Source of the DNA: Gemmatimonadota bacterium
Lineage (GTDB): Bacteria > Gemmatimonadota > Gemmatimonadetes > Palauibacterales > Palauibacteraceae
Assembly (NCBI GenBank): GCA_022826685.1
Contig: JAJDUL010000061.1
Coordinates: 62,001 to 126,000, forward strand
Length of the DNA: 64,000 bases
Direction: 5' to 3'
Of this stretch, positions 17,656-26,971 are shown piece by piece. Within the stretch, counting starts at the first letter, position 1, and each line of letters starts with the position of its first letter. The notes below the pieces were generated by a model. It worked only from the letters and a program-made list of their open reading frames with translations. It was not told where the DNA came from and searched no databases. The translations under genes and the position numbers were made by a program.

Positions 17656-17662
17656 CTGGGTC

Positions 17663-17685
17663 GGCCGGGGGTCACGGCCCCGGCC
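17663..17685. terminator. Perfect 8-bp GC hairpin between SRP RNA and dnaX
   Basis: GGCCGGGG (17663-17670) pairs perfectly with CCCCGGCC (17678-17685) around a 7-nt spacer. It lies between the 3' end of the leftward SRP RNA and the dnaX start at 17655, so it could end the RNA or sit in the dnaX leader. No T-tract follows on the minus strand. Confidence 0.4.
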
Positions 17686-17756
17686 GGGTTCGACTCCTTC
17701 GGGTCTGAGGGCGCCCGCGTCCCGCGACGCGAGGACGCCACCGGCGTCGGGCGAAC

Positions 17757-17853
17757 GACCCCAGGCGGGCCGTGGCGACCGTCACACGCTTACCGCTGCT
17801 ACCTTCACGGTCCTGACGGGATTTACGCGCTCCGGCCCCACGGGCCTGGGGCA
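17757..17853 (-). ncRNA. ffs: Small (4.5S-type) signal recognition particle RNA
   Basis: On the minus strand this roughly 97-nt segment carries the SRP RNA helix-8 signature: GTCAGGACCGTGAAGG, AGCAGCGGTAAG, the conserved internal-loop and apical sequence bound by the Ffh M domain. The ends pair: CCCCAGGC at the 5' side (17851-17844) with GCCTGGGG at the 3' side (17766-17759), giving the expected single long hairpin. There is no Alu domain, so it is the small bacterial type. It sits between yraN and dnaX; an ffs next to dnaX is a recurrent bacterial arrangement. Exact ends are estimated from the terminal helix. A TAAGAT element about a dozen bases upstream could be the -10. Confidence 0.9.
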
Positions 17854-17897
17854 CCGTTATCTTATCGGCCCGCGGGGGCAGCGGCCAGAAAAATCCG

Positions 17898-18260
17898 TCA
17901 TGCGTCGTCGCCGTAGAAGGCTTCCGGGATGTGCCGGACCCGGGACGTTCCGCGGCGATCGACCTCCACCGCGACGATGTCGAAGCGGGCCTCCGCGGCG
18001 GCGCCGGGATGGCGGCTGAGCCACGCTCCGGCCGCGCGGCGGATCCTGCCCCGCTGGGCGCGGGAGAGCGCCTCCTCGGGCGCCTGCACGCCGGGACGGC
18101 GGGTCTTCACTTCGACGAAGGCCACCGTGTCCCCGTCCCGGATGACGAGATCGATCTCCAGCCGCCCCACGCGCCAGTTGCGGTCGAGGATCTCGTACCC
18201 CGCGTCCGCCAGGTGGCGCGCGGCGATTCGCTCGCCGAGGCTGCCGAGTCCGCGCTTCGT
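17898..18260 (-). CDS. yraN: YraN/UPF0102 family protein
   Basis: A small protein of the UPF0102 family with a restriction-endonuclease-like fold: LEIDLVIRDGDTVAFVEVKTR contains the D..ExK core seen in Holliday-junction-resolvase-like nucleases. Its biochemical role is unproven. The only standard start is GTG 18170, giving 90 residues. However the conserved N-terminal helix (GSLGERIAARHLADAGYEIL) is encoded in frame upstream, to about 18260. No ATG/GTG/TTG exists there; an ACG at 18260-18258 would give the normal length of 120 residues. I extended the feature on homology; the start codon is uncertain. It follows aroF by about 25 bp and precedes the SRP RNA. Confidence 0.8.
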   Translation of the reverse strand, partial: TKRGLGSLGERIAARHLADAGYEILDRNWRVGRLEIDLVIRDGDTVAFVEVKTRRPGVQAPEEALSRAQRGRIRRAAGAWLSRHPGAAAEARFDIVAVEVDRRGTSRVRHIPEAFYGDDA

Positions 18261-18285
18261 CGGGGGCCGGGCGCCCCGGGTCCCG

Positions 18286-19329
18286 TCAGCCGTGGGCGGG
18301 GACCGGAGCGCGCGCGATCCGCCGGCCGATGGCCTCCGCGATCGCGTGAAGTTCGACCATCAGCGCGTCGAACTGCTCGAAGGTGAGAGACTGCTGGCCA
18401 TCGGAGGCCGCGGTCGGGGGGTCGGGGTGGACTTCGAGGATGAGCGCGTCCGCACCCGCCGCGACGGCGGCGCGGGCCATCGGTCCGACCTTCGACCGGG
18501 CCCCCGTGCCGTGGCTGGGGTCCGCGACGATCGGGAGGTGCGACAACTCGTGGATCGTCACGATGGCGGTGAGGTCGAACAGGTTCCGCGCGTGCGTGTC
18601 GAAGTTGCGGACGCCGCGCTCGCACAGCATCACGCGCGATTCGCCCTCGGCCACGATGTACTCCGCGGCGAGCAGCAACTCCTTGATCGTCGCGGACATC
18701 CCCCGCTTGAGGAGGACCGGTTTACCGGCGCGGCCCGCCGCCCGCAGCAGCGAGTAGTTCTGCATGTTCCGCGCGCCGATCTGGATGACGTCGGCATACT
18801 CCGCGACGAGGCCCATGCTCTCCGTGTCCAGCGCCTCGGTGACGACCGCGAGGCCGGTCTCCTCGCGCGCGCGGGCGAGCAACTGCAGCCCCTCCTCCCC
18901 CAGCCCCTGGAAGGAATAGGGCGAGGTCCGCGGCTTGAAGGCTCCGCCGCGCAGCGCGGTCGCCCCGGCTTCCGCGACGCGGTGCGCGGTCTCCAGAATC
19001 TGTTCGCGCGATTCCACCGAGCACGGACCGGCCATGACGACGATGTCCTGCTCGCCGATCCGCACGCCGTTGGGCAGTTCGACGATCGTGTCCTCGGGCC
19101 ACCATTCCCGGCTGACCTGCTTGTACGGCGGCGATACGTGGATGACGCGGAGAACGCCCTCGATCCCCACGAGCCGGCTCTCCTCGACGCGCCCATCGTT
19201 GCCGACCAGGCCCACGGTCGTGCGCTGCGCGCCCGGCATGGGCCGGGCCCGATACCCCATATCCTCTATCGCGCGGACCACGTCCTCGACCTGCCCGTCC
19301 GTGGCGCCGTGCTTCATGACCACCAGCAT
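18286..19329 (-). CDS. aroF: 3-deoxy-7-phosphoheptulonate synthase (DAHP synthase)
   Basis: A 347-residue first enzyme of the shikimate pathway, condensing phosphoenolpyruvate and erythrose-4-phosphate. The N-terminal 70 residues ([20 protein letters not shown] onward) form the ferredoxin-like regulatory domain of the Thermotoga-type I-beta class, which mediates tyrosine/phenylalanine inhibition in characterised members. The barrel shows [41 protein letters not shown] and [11 protein letters not shown], with Cys, Lys, Arg and His ligands present. Start at ATG 19327-19329 behind a GGGGGGAA stretch. yraN lies just downstream; an RNase Z-like gene is about 110 bp upstream on the same strand. Confidence 0.93.
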   Translation of the reverse strand: MLVVMKHGATDGQVEDVVRAIEDMGYRARPMPGAQRTTVGLVGNDGRVEESRLVGIEGVLRVIHVSPPYKQVSREWWPEDTIVELPNGVRIGEQDIVVMAGPCSVESREQILETAHRVAEAGATALRGGAFKPRTSPYSFQGLGEEGLQLLARAREETGLAVVTEALDTESMGLVAEYADVIQIGARNMQNYSLLRAAGRAGKPVLLKRGMSATIKELLLAAEYIVAEGESRVMLCERGVRNFDTHARNLFDLTAIVTIHELSHLPIVADPSHGTGARSKVGPMARAAVAAGADALILEVHPDPPTAASDGQQSLTFEQFDALMVELHAIAEAIGRRIARAPVPAHG

Positions 19330-19441
19330 CGTTCCCCCTGTGAGTGACTTTCGCCCGTCGCGCGCGCCCGCGGCGCGGCAGGGCCGTGACTCTCCGGTCC
19401 GCTCACCGCGGCGCCGGCAGGAGCAGGATACTCCACTGGCG

Positions 19442-20281
19442 TCACCCGTTCGTCAACGAGACGCCGAGCCCCTCCCTCGCGATGCACATAGGGCCGGCGT
19501 ATCCGGCCTCGGCCACGAGACGGGGAACGTCGTGGCCCGTTCGGAGGTGCGGGTAGATGTGCGTGAGCACGAGAAGACGCGGGCACGCGGCGGCCGCCAA
19601 CTCGGCGACGCGGGCGGGCGTGAGGTGGTTGTCCGTCGCCTGCGAATCGGGGAGCGAGCACTCGCAGACGAGGGCGTTCACCCCGCGCATGAACGAGCCC
19701 AGTTCCGTGGACGGTCCCGTGTCGCCCGTGTAGCCGAAGCTGAACGCCCCGCCGTCGAGCCGCCACGCGACGCTCTCTTCGGTGTGCGGCGTCTTGTCGG
19801 CTTCGAGCCGCGGACCTCCGCTCAGGTCCCGCGCCTCCCCCGGCGAGAGTTCCTCGACGAGGACGGGAAAACCGGGATCCAGGACGAAATCCCCGCAGGC
19901 GCCCGCCAGCTTCTCCAGGAACCGGCGCGTGCCCGCCGGACCCCACACCGTAAGCGGCCTGGTGCGGGGTCGGGCGAGACCGTGTTTCAGCGCGAAGAAG
20001 AGTCCCGGGAGGGCACCGACGTGATCCGCGTGAAAGTGGGTGATCGCGAGGTCGGTGACCTTCCCCCACGGGAGACCGAGCCGGGCCAGCGCCTGCAGCG
20101 CTCCGGGACCGCAGTCGAAGAGGACGCGCGTGTCTTCCGCGGATTCCGTGCCCGGGGACGAGACCCAGTAGGAGGAGGCCGCCCGGTCCGCTTCCGGGAC
20201 GACGGTCCCGCACCCGACGACGATGAGTTCATCCGCCGCCGCGCCGTCCGGCGCGTCTCGCCCGGGTTCCCCCGCGCTCAC
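19442..20281 (-). CDS. MBL-fold hydrolase, ribonuclease Z-like
   Basis: A 279-residue metallo-beta-lactamase protein. The zinc motif [37 protein letters not shown] at the N-terminus, [16 protein letters not shown] and the final HIYPHL are those of the RNase Z/ElaC and cyclic-phosphodiesterase branch. Candidate roles are 3' maturation of tRNA precursors or phosphodiester hydrolysis. I do not see the full RNase Z exosite arm, so a general phosphodiesterase is also possible. It starts at GTG 20281, overlapping the smc stop by 4 bp (GTGA), so it is coupled to smc. Confidence 0.75.
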   Translation of the reverse strand: MSAGEPGRDAPDGAAADELIVVGCGTVVPEADRAASSYWVSSPGTESAEDTRVLFDCGPGALQALARLGLPWGKVTDLAITHFHADHVGALPGLFFALKHGLARPRTRPLTVWGPAGTRRFLEKLAGACGDFVLDPGFPVLVEELSPGEARDLSGGPRLEADKTPHTEESVAWRLDGGAFSFGYTGDTGPSTELGSFMRGVNALVCECSLPDSQATDNHLTPARVAELAAAACPRLLVLTHIYPHLRTGHDVPRLVAEAGYAGPMCIAREGLGVSLTNG

Positions 20282-23200
20282 GCCACCTGCGTGGCGGAGT
20301 TGAACTCCACGCCGACGATCGAGGAGACGCCCGCCTCCTGCATCGTCACGCCGTAGATCCAGTCGGCGTTCTCGATGGTCCGCGGATTGTGGGTGATGAC
20401 GATGAACTGCGTCTCCTCCTTGAATTCCTTCAACATGCCGACGAACCGGAGGATGTTCGTTTCGTCGAGCGGCGCGTCGACCTCGTCCAGCAGGCAGAAC
20501 GGGCTCGGCTTCGCGAGGTAGATCGCGAACAGCAGGGCGAGCGCGGTCAGGGCGCGTTCACCGCCGGAGAGCAGGTGAATCCGTTGCGTCTTCTTGCCGC
20601 GGGGGCTGGCCGAGATCTCGATCGGGGAGTCCAGGGCGTCGTCGGGATTCTCGAACCGGAGGTCGCACTGTCCACCCTCGAAGAGGGAATCGAAGGTGCG
20701 GTGGAAGTTCGTCCTCACCTGCTCGAACGTCTCCATGAGCGCGGAGGTCGCCTCCCGGTTGATCCGGCGGATCGAGGTGTGGAGGTCGTCGCGCGCGCGG
20801 GTCAGGTCGTCGCGCTGTCCCGTCAGGAATTCGAGACGCTGCTGCTCTTCCTCGTATTCCTGCTGCGCGAGGAGGTTGACCGGGCCGATGCGGGCGATGG
20901 AGCGCCGGACGCGCTCGAGTTCCGGTTCCCACTCGGCGGGGGCCGCGTCGTCGACGGGCTCGACGCGTTCCCGGAGTTCGGCGAGCGGTGCGTCCCACTC
21001 CGCTTCCACCCGGCCCCGAATCGCGGACTCCCCGGCCTCCAGTTGCGCGATCTCCAGTTCGAGCCGATGCCGGGCCTCCACGCGCTCGCGCTCGCGCCGC
21101 CGCGCTTCGCTCAGCTCGGATTCGAGTCTGTCCAGTCGTCCGCGGCGTTCGGCGATTCGTCGCTCCAGCGCGGCGAGATCCGCTTCCCGCCGCGTTCTCG
21201 TTTCGAGCGCGGCGCCGATGGACGCTTCGACCTCTTCCGACTGCGCCTCGCTGTCCGCGATCGACGCGTGGAGGCCGTCCACCTCCCGCGTCAGTGACCG
21301 CGACCGCTGCTCCGCGTCTTCGGCGGCCTCTGCGAGGCGGCCCTCCACTCCGCGTCGATTCTCGACCTCCGCCTCCCGCCGCGCCTGCGCCAACTCCGCG
21401 TGGTGCAGTTCGGCCCTCCCCGCGTCGGCGGCGGCGCGGGCGGCTTCGGCCTTCTCTTGCGCATCGGCGTATGCGGAGGACAACCGGGAGAGCTTCCGGT
21501 CGAGTTCGCCGGCGCGCGCGTCCTCGTCCGCCGAGAGCGACACCTCATCGTCGCTGAACGCTTCCAGCTGTTCGATGCGGCCGGCGAGTTCGCGACGCTC
21601 GTCGTCCAGCCGGACGAGCCGCGCCTCCGCGGAGGTCCGCTCGGCTTCGGCTTCGCGGCGGGTCGACTCTGCATCGGACACCGAGCGCTGCAGGGCGTTC
21701 ACCTGCGCGAGCGCTTCCGCGGCTCCGGCCCCCAGCTCCTCCAGCGCCTCCCGCGACCGCGCGCGGTCCGCTTCCAGCGCCTCCACTTCCGAACGGAGTG
21801 CCTGAAGTTCGGCCCGCCGGCCCAGGAGTCCCTCCGAAGTCGCTCCTCCCACGTAAATCCCGCCCCACCGATCCTGGCGGCTCCCCTCGGAATCCACCCA
21901 GGGGTGCGGGCGCGGCGTGAGTTCACCGCCTGACGCGACTTCGATGCCGGCGAGCAGCGCCTTCACCCACACCGCACCGACCCCCTTCGCGTCGACGTGT
22001 CGCATGAGCGGCGCGTCGGCCTCGTCCGGCCGCGGGAGCGGGCCCGGATCGAGCGGGAGCACCAGGATGCCGTCCTCTCCCTCCCGCCGTGCGAGCCACG
22101 CCTCGACCGCCCGCACCGCGGCCCCGTCGCTCACGACGACGCCGTGCAGGTACGGGCCGAGCTGAGACTCGACCGCCGCTGCCCACGGAGCGGACACCTC
22201 CATGAACTCCGACAGCGCGCCGTGGAACCCGGGGATCGCGCTCCGGTCCTCGAGCAGTTGGGCGACGGCCTCGGGGAGGAGGGCGCTCGACCCCACAAGA
22301 GACCCGAGACTCGAGGCGCGAGCGCGCGCGGTGGCGAGGCGTCCCTCGAGGTCGGCCGCTTCCTCGCGGGCTCGACTCAGCGCCCCGTCCGCGGAGGACG
22401 CGGCGTCACGCGCCGCTCGCAGCCGGTCGCGCGCCTCCTCCAGCGTCCGGTCCGCCTGTGCCTCGCGTTCCGACGCACTCCCTGCCTCCGCCCGGAGTCC
22501 GTCCTCCTGGGCCGCGAGCGCATCGAGTGCGGGCCGGCGGCGTTCGAGTTCTTCGCTGCGGTCGCGGGCCCGCACCTCCTTCACGCTGAGTTCGAGCCGC
22601 CAGCGTTCCACCTCGCGGCGCGCTTCCTCGAGCGCCTCCCTCACGTCATCGCGGTCGCGCGCGGCATCGCGGGCCGTCTCGGCCAGAGCCTCCGCCCGAA
22701 GCTCGAGTTGAGCTGCTTCGGAGGCGCCCTCGGCGGCGAGCGACTGCCCCTCCTTCAGGGCCGACCGGGCTGCCTCCACCCGTTCCCGGAGGTCCCCGCG
22801 CCGGCGTTCGTTCCGGCGCACTTCCCCCTCGAGGGTCGTCAGCCGGTCGCGCGCGCTCGAAGCTCTCGCCCCGGCCAGGAGGCGGGTGCGCTCCTGCTCC
22901 TCTACGGCGCGCCGGGCCTCCTCGAGGCTTCGCGCGAGACCGGCCCGCTCCCGCTCCATGTCCGTGTACTCCAGGCGAAGCGTTTCCGCCCGGGTCTCCG
23001 CCGTACCCAGATCCACGTGGTCCGGCCCCGCGTCCGGTTCGAGGCGCGCGAGTTCCGCGCGCGCCTCGGCCAGCCGCCGGGTCGTCTCCTCGAGTCGGGC
23101 GTCCGCGACGGCGATCTCGAGTTGGAGGAGCCGGGCCCGGAGCTTCGCGTGGCGCTCCGCCCGTCCGCGCTGTTGCGCGAGCGAGCGAACCTTCGACCCC

Positions 23201-23793
23201 ACCTCGATCAGCACGTCCTCGAGCCGCTGCAGATCGCTGTCCGCCTGTTCGAGCCGACGGGTCGCGATCCGGCGGCGGTCCTTGTAGCGCCCGATGCCCG
23301 CCGCTTCCTCGAACAGCGTCCGGCGCTCCTCGGCGCGGTCCGAGAGGATCGCGTCGACCATGCGGCCTTCGATCATCGCGTAGGCGTTCGAGCCCAGCCC
23401 GGTGTCCCGGCACAGATCCAGGATGTCCTTGAGCCGGCAGGCCGTTCCGTTGAGCGTGTATTCGCTCTCGCCTCCGCGGTAGACCGTGCGGCCGATCGCG
23501 ACGTCGGCGTACGGCACCGGGAGCACGCCGTCCTCGTTCGAGAGTTCGAGCAGGACTTCCGCCCGATGGATCGGCTGCCGCGCCTCCGTGCCCCCGAAGA
23601 TCGCCTCCTCCATGCGGGACCCCCGGATGGCGGTGGGACGCTGTTCTCCCAGAACCCAGCGCAGCGCGTCGGAGAGGTTCGATTTTCCGCAGCCGTTCGG
23701 GCCGACGACGGCGGTGATGCCCTGGTGCAGTTCGATCCGCGTCCGGTCGGCGAACGACTTGAATCCGCGCAGCGTCAGAGCCTTGATCTTCAA
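20278..23793 (-). CDS. smc: Chromosome segregation protein SMC
   Basis: An 1171-residue SMC ATPase that organises chromosomes as a ring with ScpA/ScpB. The N-terminal head has Walker A GPNGCGKSNLSDALRWVLGE. The C-terminal head has signature LLSGGERALTALALLFAIYL and Walker B PFCLLDEVDAPLDETN. Two long antiparallel coiled coils, extremely rich in Arg/Glu/Ala, flank a hinge around residues 515-660 that contains PGFHGALSEFMEVSAPW. Length is standard. It begins about 7 bp after the preceding SPOR gene and overlaps the RNase Z-like gene. scpA and scpB are not in the window. Confidence 0.97.
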   Translation of the reverse strand: MKIKALTLRGFKSFADRTRIELHQGITAVVGPNGCGKSNLSDALRWVLGEQRPTAIRGSRMEEAIFGGTEARQPIHRAEVLLELSNEDGVLPVPYADVAIGRTVYRGGESEYTLNGTACRLKDILDLCRDTGLGSNAYAMIEGRMVDAILSDRAEERRTLFEEAAGIGRYKDRRRIATRRLEQADSDLQRLEDVLIEVGSKVRSLAQQRGRAERHAKLRARLLQLEIAVADARLEETTRRLAEARAELARLEPDAGPDHVDLGTAETRAETLRLEYTDMERERAGLARSLEEARRAVEEQERTRLLAGARASSARDRLTTLEGEVRRNERRRGDLRERVEAARSALKEGQSLAAEGASEAAQLELRAEALAETARDAARDRDDVREALEEARREVERWRLELSVKEVRARDRSEELERRRPALDALAAQEDGLRAEAGSASEREAQADRTLEEARDRLRAARDAASSADGALSRAREEAADLEGRLATARARASSLGSLVGSSALLPEAVAQLLEDRSAIPGFHGALSEFMEVSAPWAAAVESQLGPYLHGVVVSDGAAVRAVEAWLARREGEDGILVLPLDPGPLPRPDEADAPLMRHVDAKGVGAVWVKALLAGIEVASGGELTPRPHPWVDSEGSRQDRWGGIYVGGATSEGLLGRRAELQALRSEVEALEADRARSREALEELGAGAAEALAQVNALQRSVSDAESTRREAEAERTSAEARLVRLDDERRELAGRIEQLEAFSDDEVSLSADEDARAGELDRKLSRLSSAYADAQEKAEAARAAADAGRAELHHAELAQARREAEVENRRGVEGRLAEAAEDAEQRSRSLTREVDGLHASIADSEAQSEEVEASIGAALETRTRREADLAALERRIAERRGRLDRLESELSEARRRERERVEARHRLELEIAQLEAGESAIRGRVEAEWDAPLAELRERVEPVDDAAPAEWEPELERVRRSIARIGPVNLLAQQEYEEEQQRLEFLTGQRDDLTRARDDLHTSIRRINREATSALMETFEQVRTNFHRTFDSLFEGGQCDLRFENPDDALDSPIEISASPRGKKTQRIHLLSGGERALTALALLFAIYLAKPSPFCLLDEVDAPLDETNILRFVGMLKEFKEETQFIVITHNPRTIENADWIYGVTMQEAGVSSIVGVEFNSATQVA

Positions 23794-23799
23794 GCGCGC

Positions 23800-25338
23800 T
23801 CAGGGAGTTGAAGGAGTGGCGCCGCGTCTTACGACGAGCGTCGCGCTTTCGCCGGCGGCGTCCAGTGCATCGCTCATGGGGGCGGCCGCCTCCTCGTTCT
23901 CGTACGCGCCGCCGTACACCCTGAAGACCGGCATGCCGTCGAGCGCCGTCTCCAGGCTGTACGCGGGGATGCCGAGCGACGCGAGTTCGTCGATCCGCGC
24001 CTCCATCTCCGCGCGATCCGTGAACACGCCGAGATCGTACGCGAGTCGCACGGGACGGAGGAGCCATGCGTTCGCCTCCTCGGCCACGCCCGCCGCCGCG
24101 AGTTCGTCCATGAGAGCGGAAGCCTCCGCCTCGCTCGCGACGGCCCCGGCGAGAATCCGCTGATACCGGACCTCCCGGATCGTCGTGGGGGCCATGAAGT
24201 ACAGCACGGCTCCGTGAAGCGAGCGGATTTCCGCCACGCGCTCCGCCGCCTCGGCCGGGTCGCTGAAGCTCCCGAGGAGTACGGAGTACGGCCGCTCGGC
24301 GGCCGACTCGAAGGCGGCGGCGACCGTGGACGCGTCCGGCGGCGGCGGGATGGAGGCCGGCGCGGCGACCTCCGGCGGGTCCGTCGGCGCGGCGACATCC
24401 AACGGATCCGTCGGCGTGCCCGCGTCTGCGGTGGCCGGGCCGTCCTCCACGGGCGTCTCGACGGGCGTCGTCTCCGTCGCCGGTGCCGCCGCCGGAGCCT
24501 CATCCCGGGCCGCGATCATCGACCCGACACGGGAGATCGCGTTGTCGAACCACCCGTTCCTGTACGCCCACCAGTTCCCGACCGCCAACGCCGCGATCGC
24601 CAGCGCCGCGACGAGCGGCCCACGCGGGCGGCGGCCCCGGGCTTTCCCCGGCGCCGGCGTCCAGTCCGCCGGAGCCGCGTCGGGCTCAGACTCGTCTTTG
24701 ACGGGTTCCGGCTGGGGCTCGGCCGCGTCTTCCACGGCCTCGGGTTCGTGCTCCGGCTCGGACTCCGGCTCCGGCTCGGGCTCCAGGGCCGGCGTGGGCG
24801 CCACGCTCGACTCGAAAGGCACGTGGCCTTGGCACTGCATGCCGTGATCCTCGACCGAAGCGCTTCCGACGGCGATGTACCCGTCGAGGAGATCGAGCAG
24901 ACCGGCGGAGGGCTGCCCGCGTTCGGACATGACGATGAAGAGCGTCCCGGCCTCCTCCTTCACGCGAGAAACGAAGCGCGCGAGCGCGGGGGATTCCAGC
25001 AGACCGACCACGCCTTCCGGCACCTGTCCCGCCGGCAGATATACGTAGGGGCAGTCCGCGCGCCGCACGGCCACCCGGGCAAGTCGTGACTGGCCCGCGA
25101 GGAACTCCGCCATGCCGCGGGACTCGGCCCGCTCGGGTGCGCCGGCCAGTTCATCGAGGGGCGACGGCGCGGATTCGGAGTTCAGGACGAGCGTCCGTCC
25201 CCGGCGGCGGGCGATGGAGGTCGCGATCGTGTCGACGACCGTCGCGCTCCGCTCGGCCTCCGAACGCTCGAAGACGAGCGCCACGATCCGCGCATCCTCG
25301 GGCAGTTCCCACGTGAACGGGGCGGCGCCGGCGCTCAC
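23800..25338 (-). CDS. SPOR protein with degenerate BY-kinase/ParA-like domain
   Basis: A 512-residue single-pass protein. Residues 1-170 read like the ATPase of bacterial tyrosine kinases/ParA (segments matching LLVDADLRRPSLHRLFG, GLSDVLAG, VLPAG.VP and ELL.SPRL of that family). The position of the GKST P-loop is ERSEAERSATVVDT, so nucleotide binding looks lost. A Glu/Pro-rich linker, a transmembrane helix (LVAALAIAALAVGNWWAYRN), another low-complexity linker, and two SPOR-like repeats (RPYSVLLGSFSDPAEAAE; VRLAYDLGVFTDRAEMEA) follow. SPOR domains bind denuded peptidoglycan at division sites. Chosen start: GTG 25338, overlapping the upstream stop as GTGA, with GAGGCGAGG ahead. smc follows in 6 bp. 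Function unknown. Confidence 0.7.
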   Translation of the reverse strand: MSAGAAPFTWELPEDARIVALVFERSEAERSATVVDTIATSIARRRGRTLVLNSESAPSPLDELAGAPERAESRGMAEFLAGQSRLARVAVRRADCPYVYLPAGQVPEGVVGLLESPALARFVSRVKEEAGTLFIVMSERGQPSAGLLDLLDGYIAVGSASVEDHGMQCQGHVPFESSVAPTPALEPEPEPESEPEHEPEAVEDAAEPQPEPVKDESEPDAAPADWTPAPGKARGRRPRGPLVAALAIAALAVGNWWAYRNGWFDNAISRVGSMIAARDEAPAAAPATETTPVETPVEDGPATADAGTPTDPLDVAAPTDPPEVAAPASIPPPPDASTVAAAFESAAERPYSVLLGSFSDPAEAAERVAEIRSLHGAVLYFMAPTTIREVRYQRILAGAVASEAEASALMDELAAAGVAEEANAWLLRPVRLAYDLGVFTDRAEMEARIDELASLGIPAYSLETALDGMPVFRVYGGAYENEEAAAPMSDALDAAGESATLVVRRGATPSTP

Positions 25339-26918
25339 GGGCCTCGCCTCATCGCCTGGTCTCCCTCCTCGTGATTCCACGCGTCGATCCCTCTCTCCCG
25401 CCGCAACTCGAGTGCCGCGCCCTCCGCGTCGGAGAGCGTCTCATACGGACCCACGAGGAGCCGATGCCACATGTCGCCGGCCTCATCCATTCGCCGCAGC
25501 ACGTGCGTCGAGTACCCCGAGCCGTCGAGGAGTTCGCGCATCTGCCCGAGCGCAGCCGCCTGCCGCGAGGAAAGCGCGACGGCGTAGAAGCCGCCGGGAA
25601 GCTCGGGCAGCGGAGCGGACGCGAGATCATCGAGGAGTGCCGGGCTCCCGTCCGACGTCCTCCCCACCCTCCCCACCGTCAACAGTCCGATGCGGGGGCC
25701 GGGCGGAACGCTGTCGGCTAACGCGTCCAGCGCCTCCTCGGCATCTTCCAGCGTGTCCTCCGGCACGACGGCGGCGGACGCGACGGGCAGGCGGCGCCCC
25801 CAGCGGAACGGGAGCCACCAGGCGTCGGCGGGGCCCTCCACGGCGGCGACTCCGCCGTCCGGGCGAAGGAGACCGAGGCCGCTCTCCGCGGATATCAGGA
25901 CCGCTCCACCCGGAAGCGCGAGCGGCAGATCCGCCCGCCACTCTCCGGGCACCGCGTCCAGGCCGGCTTCCCCCGCCCTCGCGGACCAGGCGTTCGAGCC
26001 ATCCCAGGCGACGAGCCGGTCTCCCGTCATGCCGGGCCGCAACGTCTCGAGGGGCGCGTCCAGTCGCGAGGACCCGACCTCCTGCCAGTCATAGCGATCG
26101 ATGACCGTGAAGCGCGGCCGGTCGACCGACGCCGCGAACACGCGGTGCTGCGAGGGGGAGATGGCCAGAGCCGACGGCGCGCCGCCGATCTCCGCCCCTT
26201 CGGCCGGCTCAAGTCCGGGGATCGACCACTCCGTGAGTCCCCGGCCATCCCCGGACGCAGCCACGACCGTCCGACCCCAGCCCGCGAGCGCGACGGGGCC
26301 TCTCGTGCCGACCGCCCGCGTCGCGGCGGGCCGCGATGCCCCGGCCTCCCAGACCGCGAGTTCAGCTCCGTCCGCCCCTTCAACGAGGGCGACGACCCGG
26401 TCTCCGGCGGCGGGGGCCGCCCAGTGCACGGCGCCGTCGGTGGTGACCTCCTCGGTGCTGGTGAGGGTGACGGCGAGGATCCGGTCCCCGGACACGAAGG
26501 CGCCCCCGGCGGGCGACGGGATCCAGCGCGCCTCGGCGGGGACGTCGGGAAGCGGGGTCTCGGCCTCCACCGGCGAGGTCGTGTAGAGGCTGAGCTGCCG
26601 CCCTCGTCGCAGCACGGCGGCCGAACCGAGCGAATGAGCCGCCGTGACGCTTCCGAGCGACAGGCGTCCGGTCCAGCGCACGGTGGACGGACTCTCGATC
26701 GAACGGAACTCCGCGACTCCGCCGTCGCGCGGAATGACGAGAAGCCCGTACCGCTCGAACGACGTGCCGGAGACGAGGGACGGGCCTTCGAGAGGGGCGG
26801 GCTGATCTTCCGGGGGGCTTCCGCAGGCGGCCGACGCACCCCCGACGCCCAGCGCGAGAAGGAGCGCAGCCGGCAACTTCGCCCCGCGCACCACGAAGCG
26901 AGAGGAAGAACGATTCAT
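25335..26918 (-). CDS. Beta-propeller-like exported lipoprotein with SPOR domain
   Basis: A 527-residue protein. The N-terminus (MNRSSSRFVVRGAKLPAALL, then ALGVGGASAACGS) is a lipoprotein-type signal with Cys in a lipobox-like ASAAC context. Residues 40-400 contain repeated WD/PQQ-like strands (for example VAALVE.., AISPSQHRVFAASVDRPRF), consistent with a beta-propeller. The C-terminal 90 residues are a SPOR-like domain (GGFYAVALSSRQAAALGQMR; MWHRLLVGPYETLSDAEGAA). It therefore likely sits in the periplasm and contacts peptidoglycan. It is coupled by a 4-bp overlap to the second SPOR protein downstream. ATG start at 26916-26918 with GAGG upstream. No named family recognised. Confidence 0.65.
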   Translation of the reverse strand: MNRSSSRFVVRGAKLPAALLLALGVGGASAACGSPPEDQPAPLEGPSLVSGTSFERYGLLVIPRDGGVAEFRSIESPSTVRWTGRLSLGSVTAAHSLGSAAVLRRGRQLSLYTTSPVEAETPLPDVPAEARWIPSPAGGAFVSGDRILAVTLTSTEEVTTDGAVHWAAPAAGDRVVALVEGADGAELAVWEAGASRPAATRAVGTRGPVALAGWGRTVVAASGDGRGLTEWSIPGLEPAEGAEIGGAPSALAISPSQHRVFAASVDRPRFTVIDRYDWQEVGSSRLDAPLETLRPGMTGDRLVAWDGSNAWSARAGEAGLDAVPGEWRADLPLALPGGAVLISAESGLGLLRPDGGVAAVEGPADAWWLPFRWGRRLPVASAAVVPEDTLEDAEEALDALADSVPPGPRIGLLTVGRVGRTSDGSPALLDDLASAPLPELPGGFYAVALSSRQAAALGQMRELLDGSGYSTHVLRRMDEAGDMWHRLLVGPYETLSDAEGAALELRRERGIDAWNHEEGDQAMRRGP

Positions 26919-26971
26919 GGCCCTCAAAGCTAGCGCCGTACCTGCGGTCACGGAACGGCCACGAACCCGAT

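Noticed and set aside
17656-17757. Possible tRNA near GGTTCGACTCC upstream of dnaX
   Set aside because: The T-loop-like string is not flanked by a matching 5-bp stem, and no acceptor or anticodon arms could be placed on either strand.
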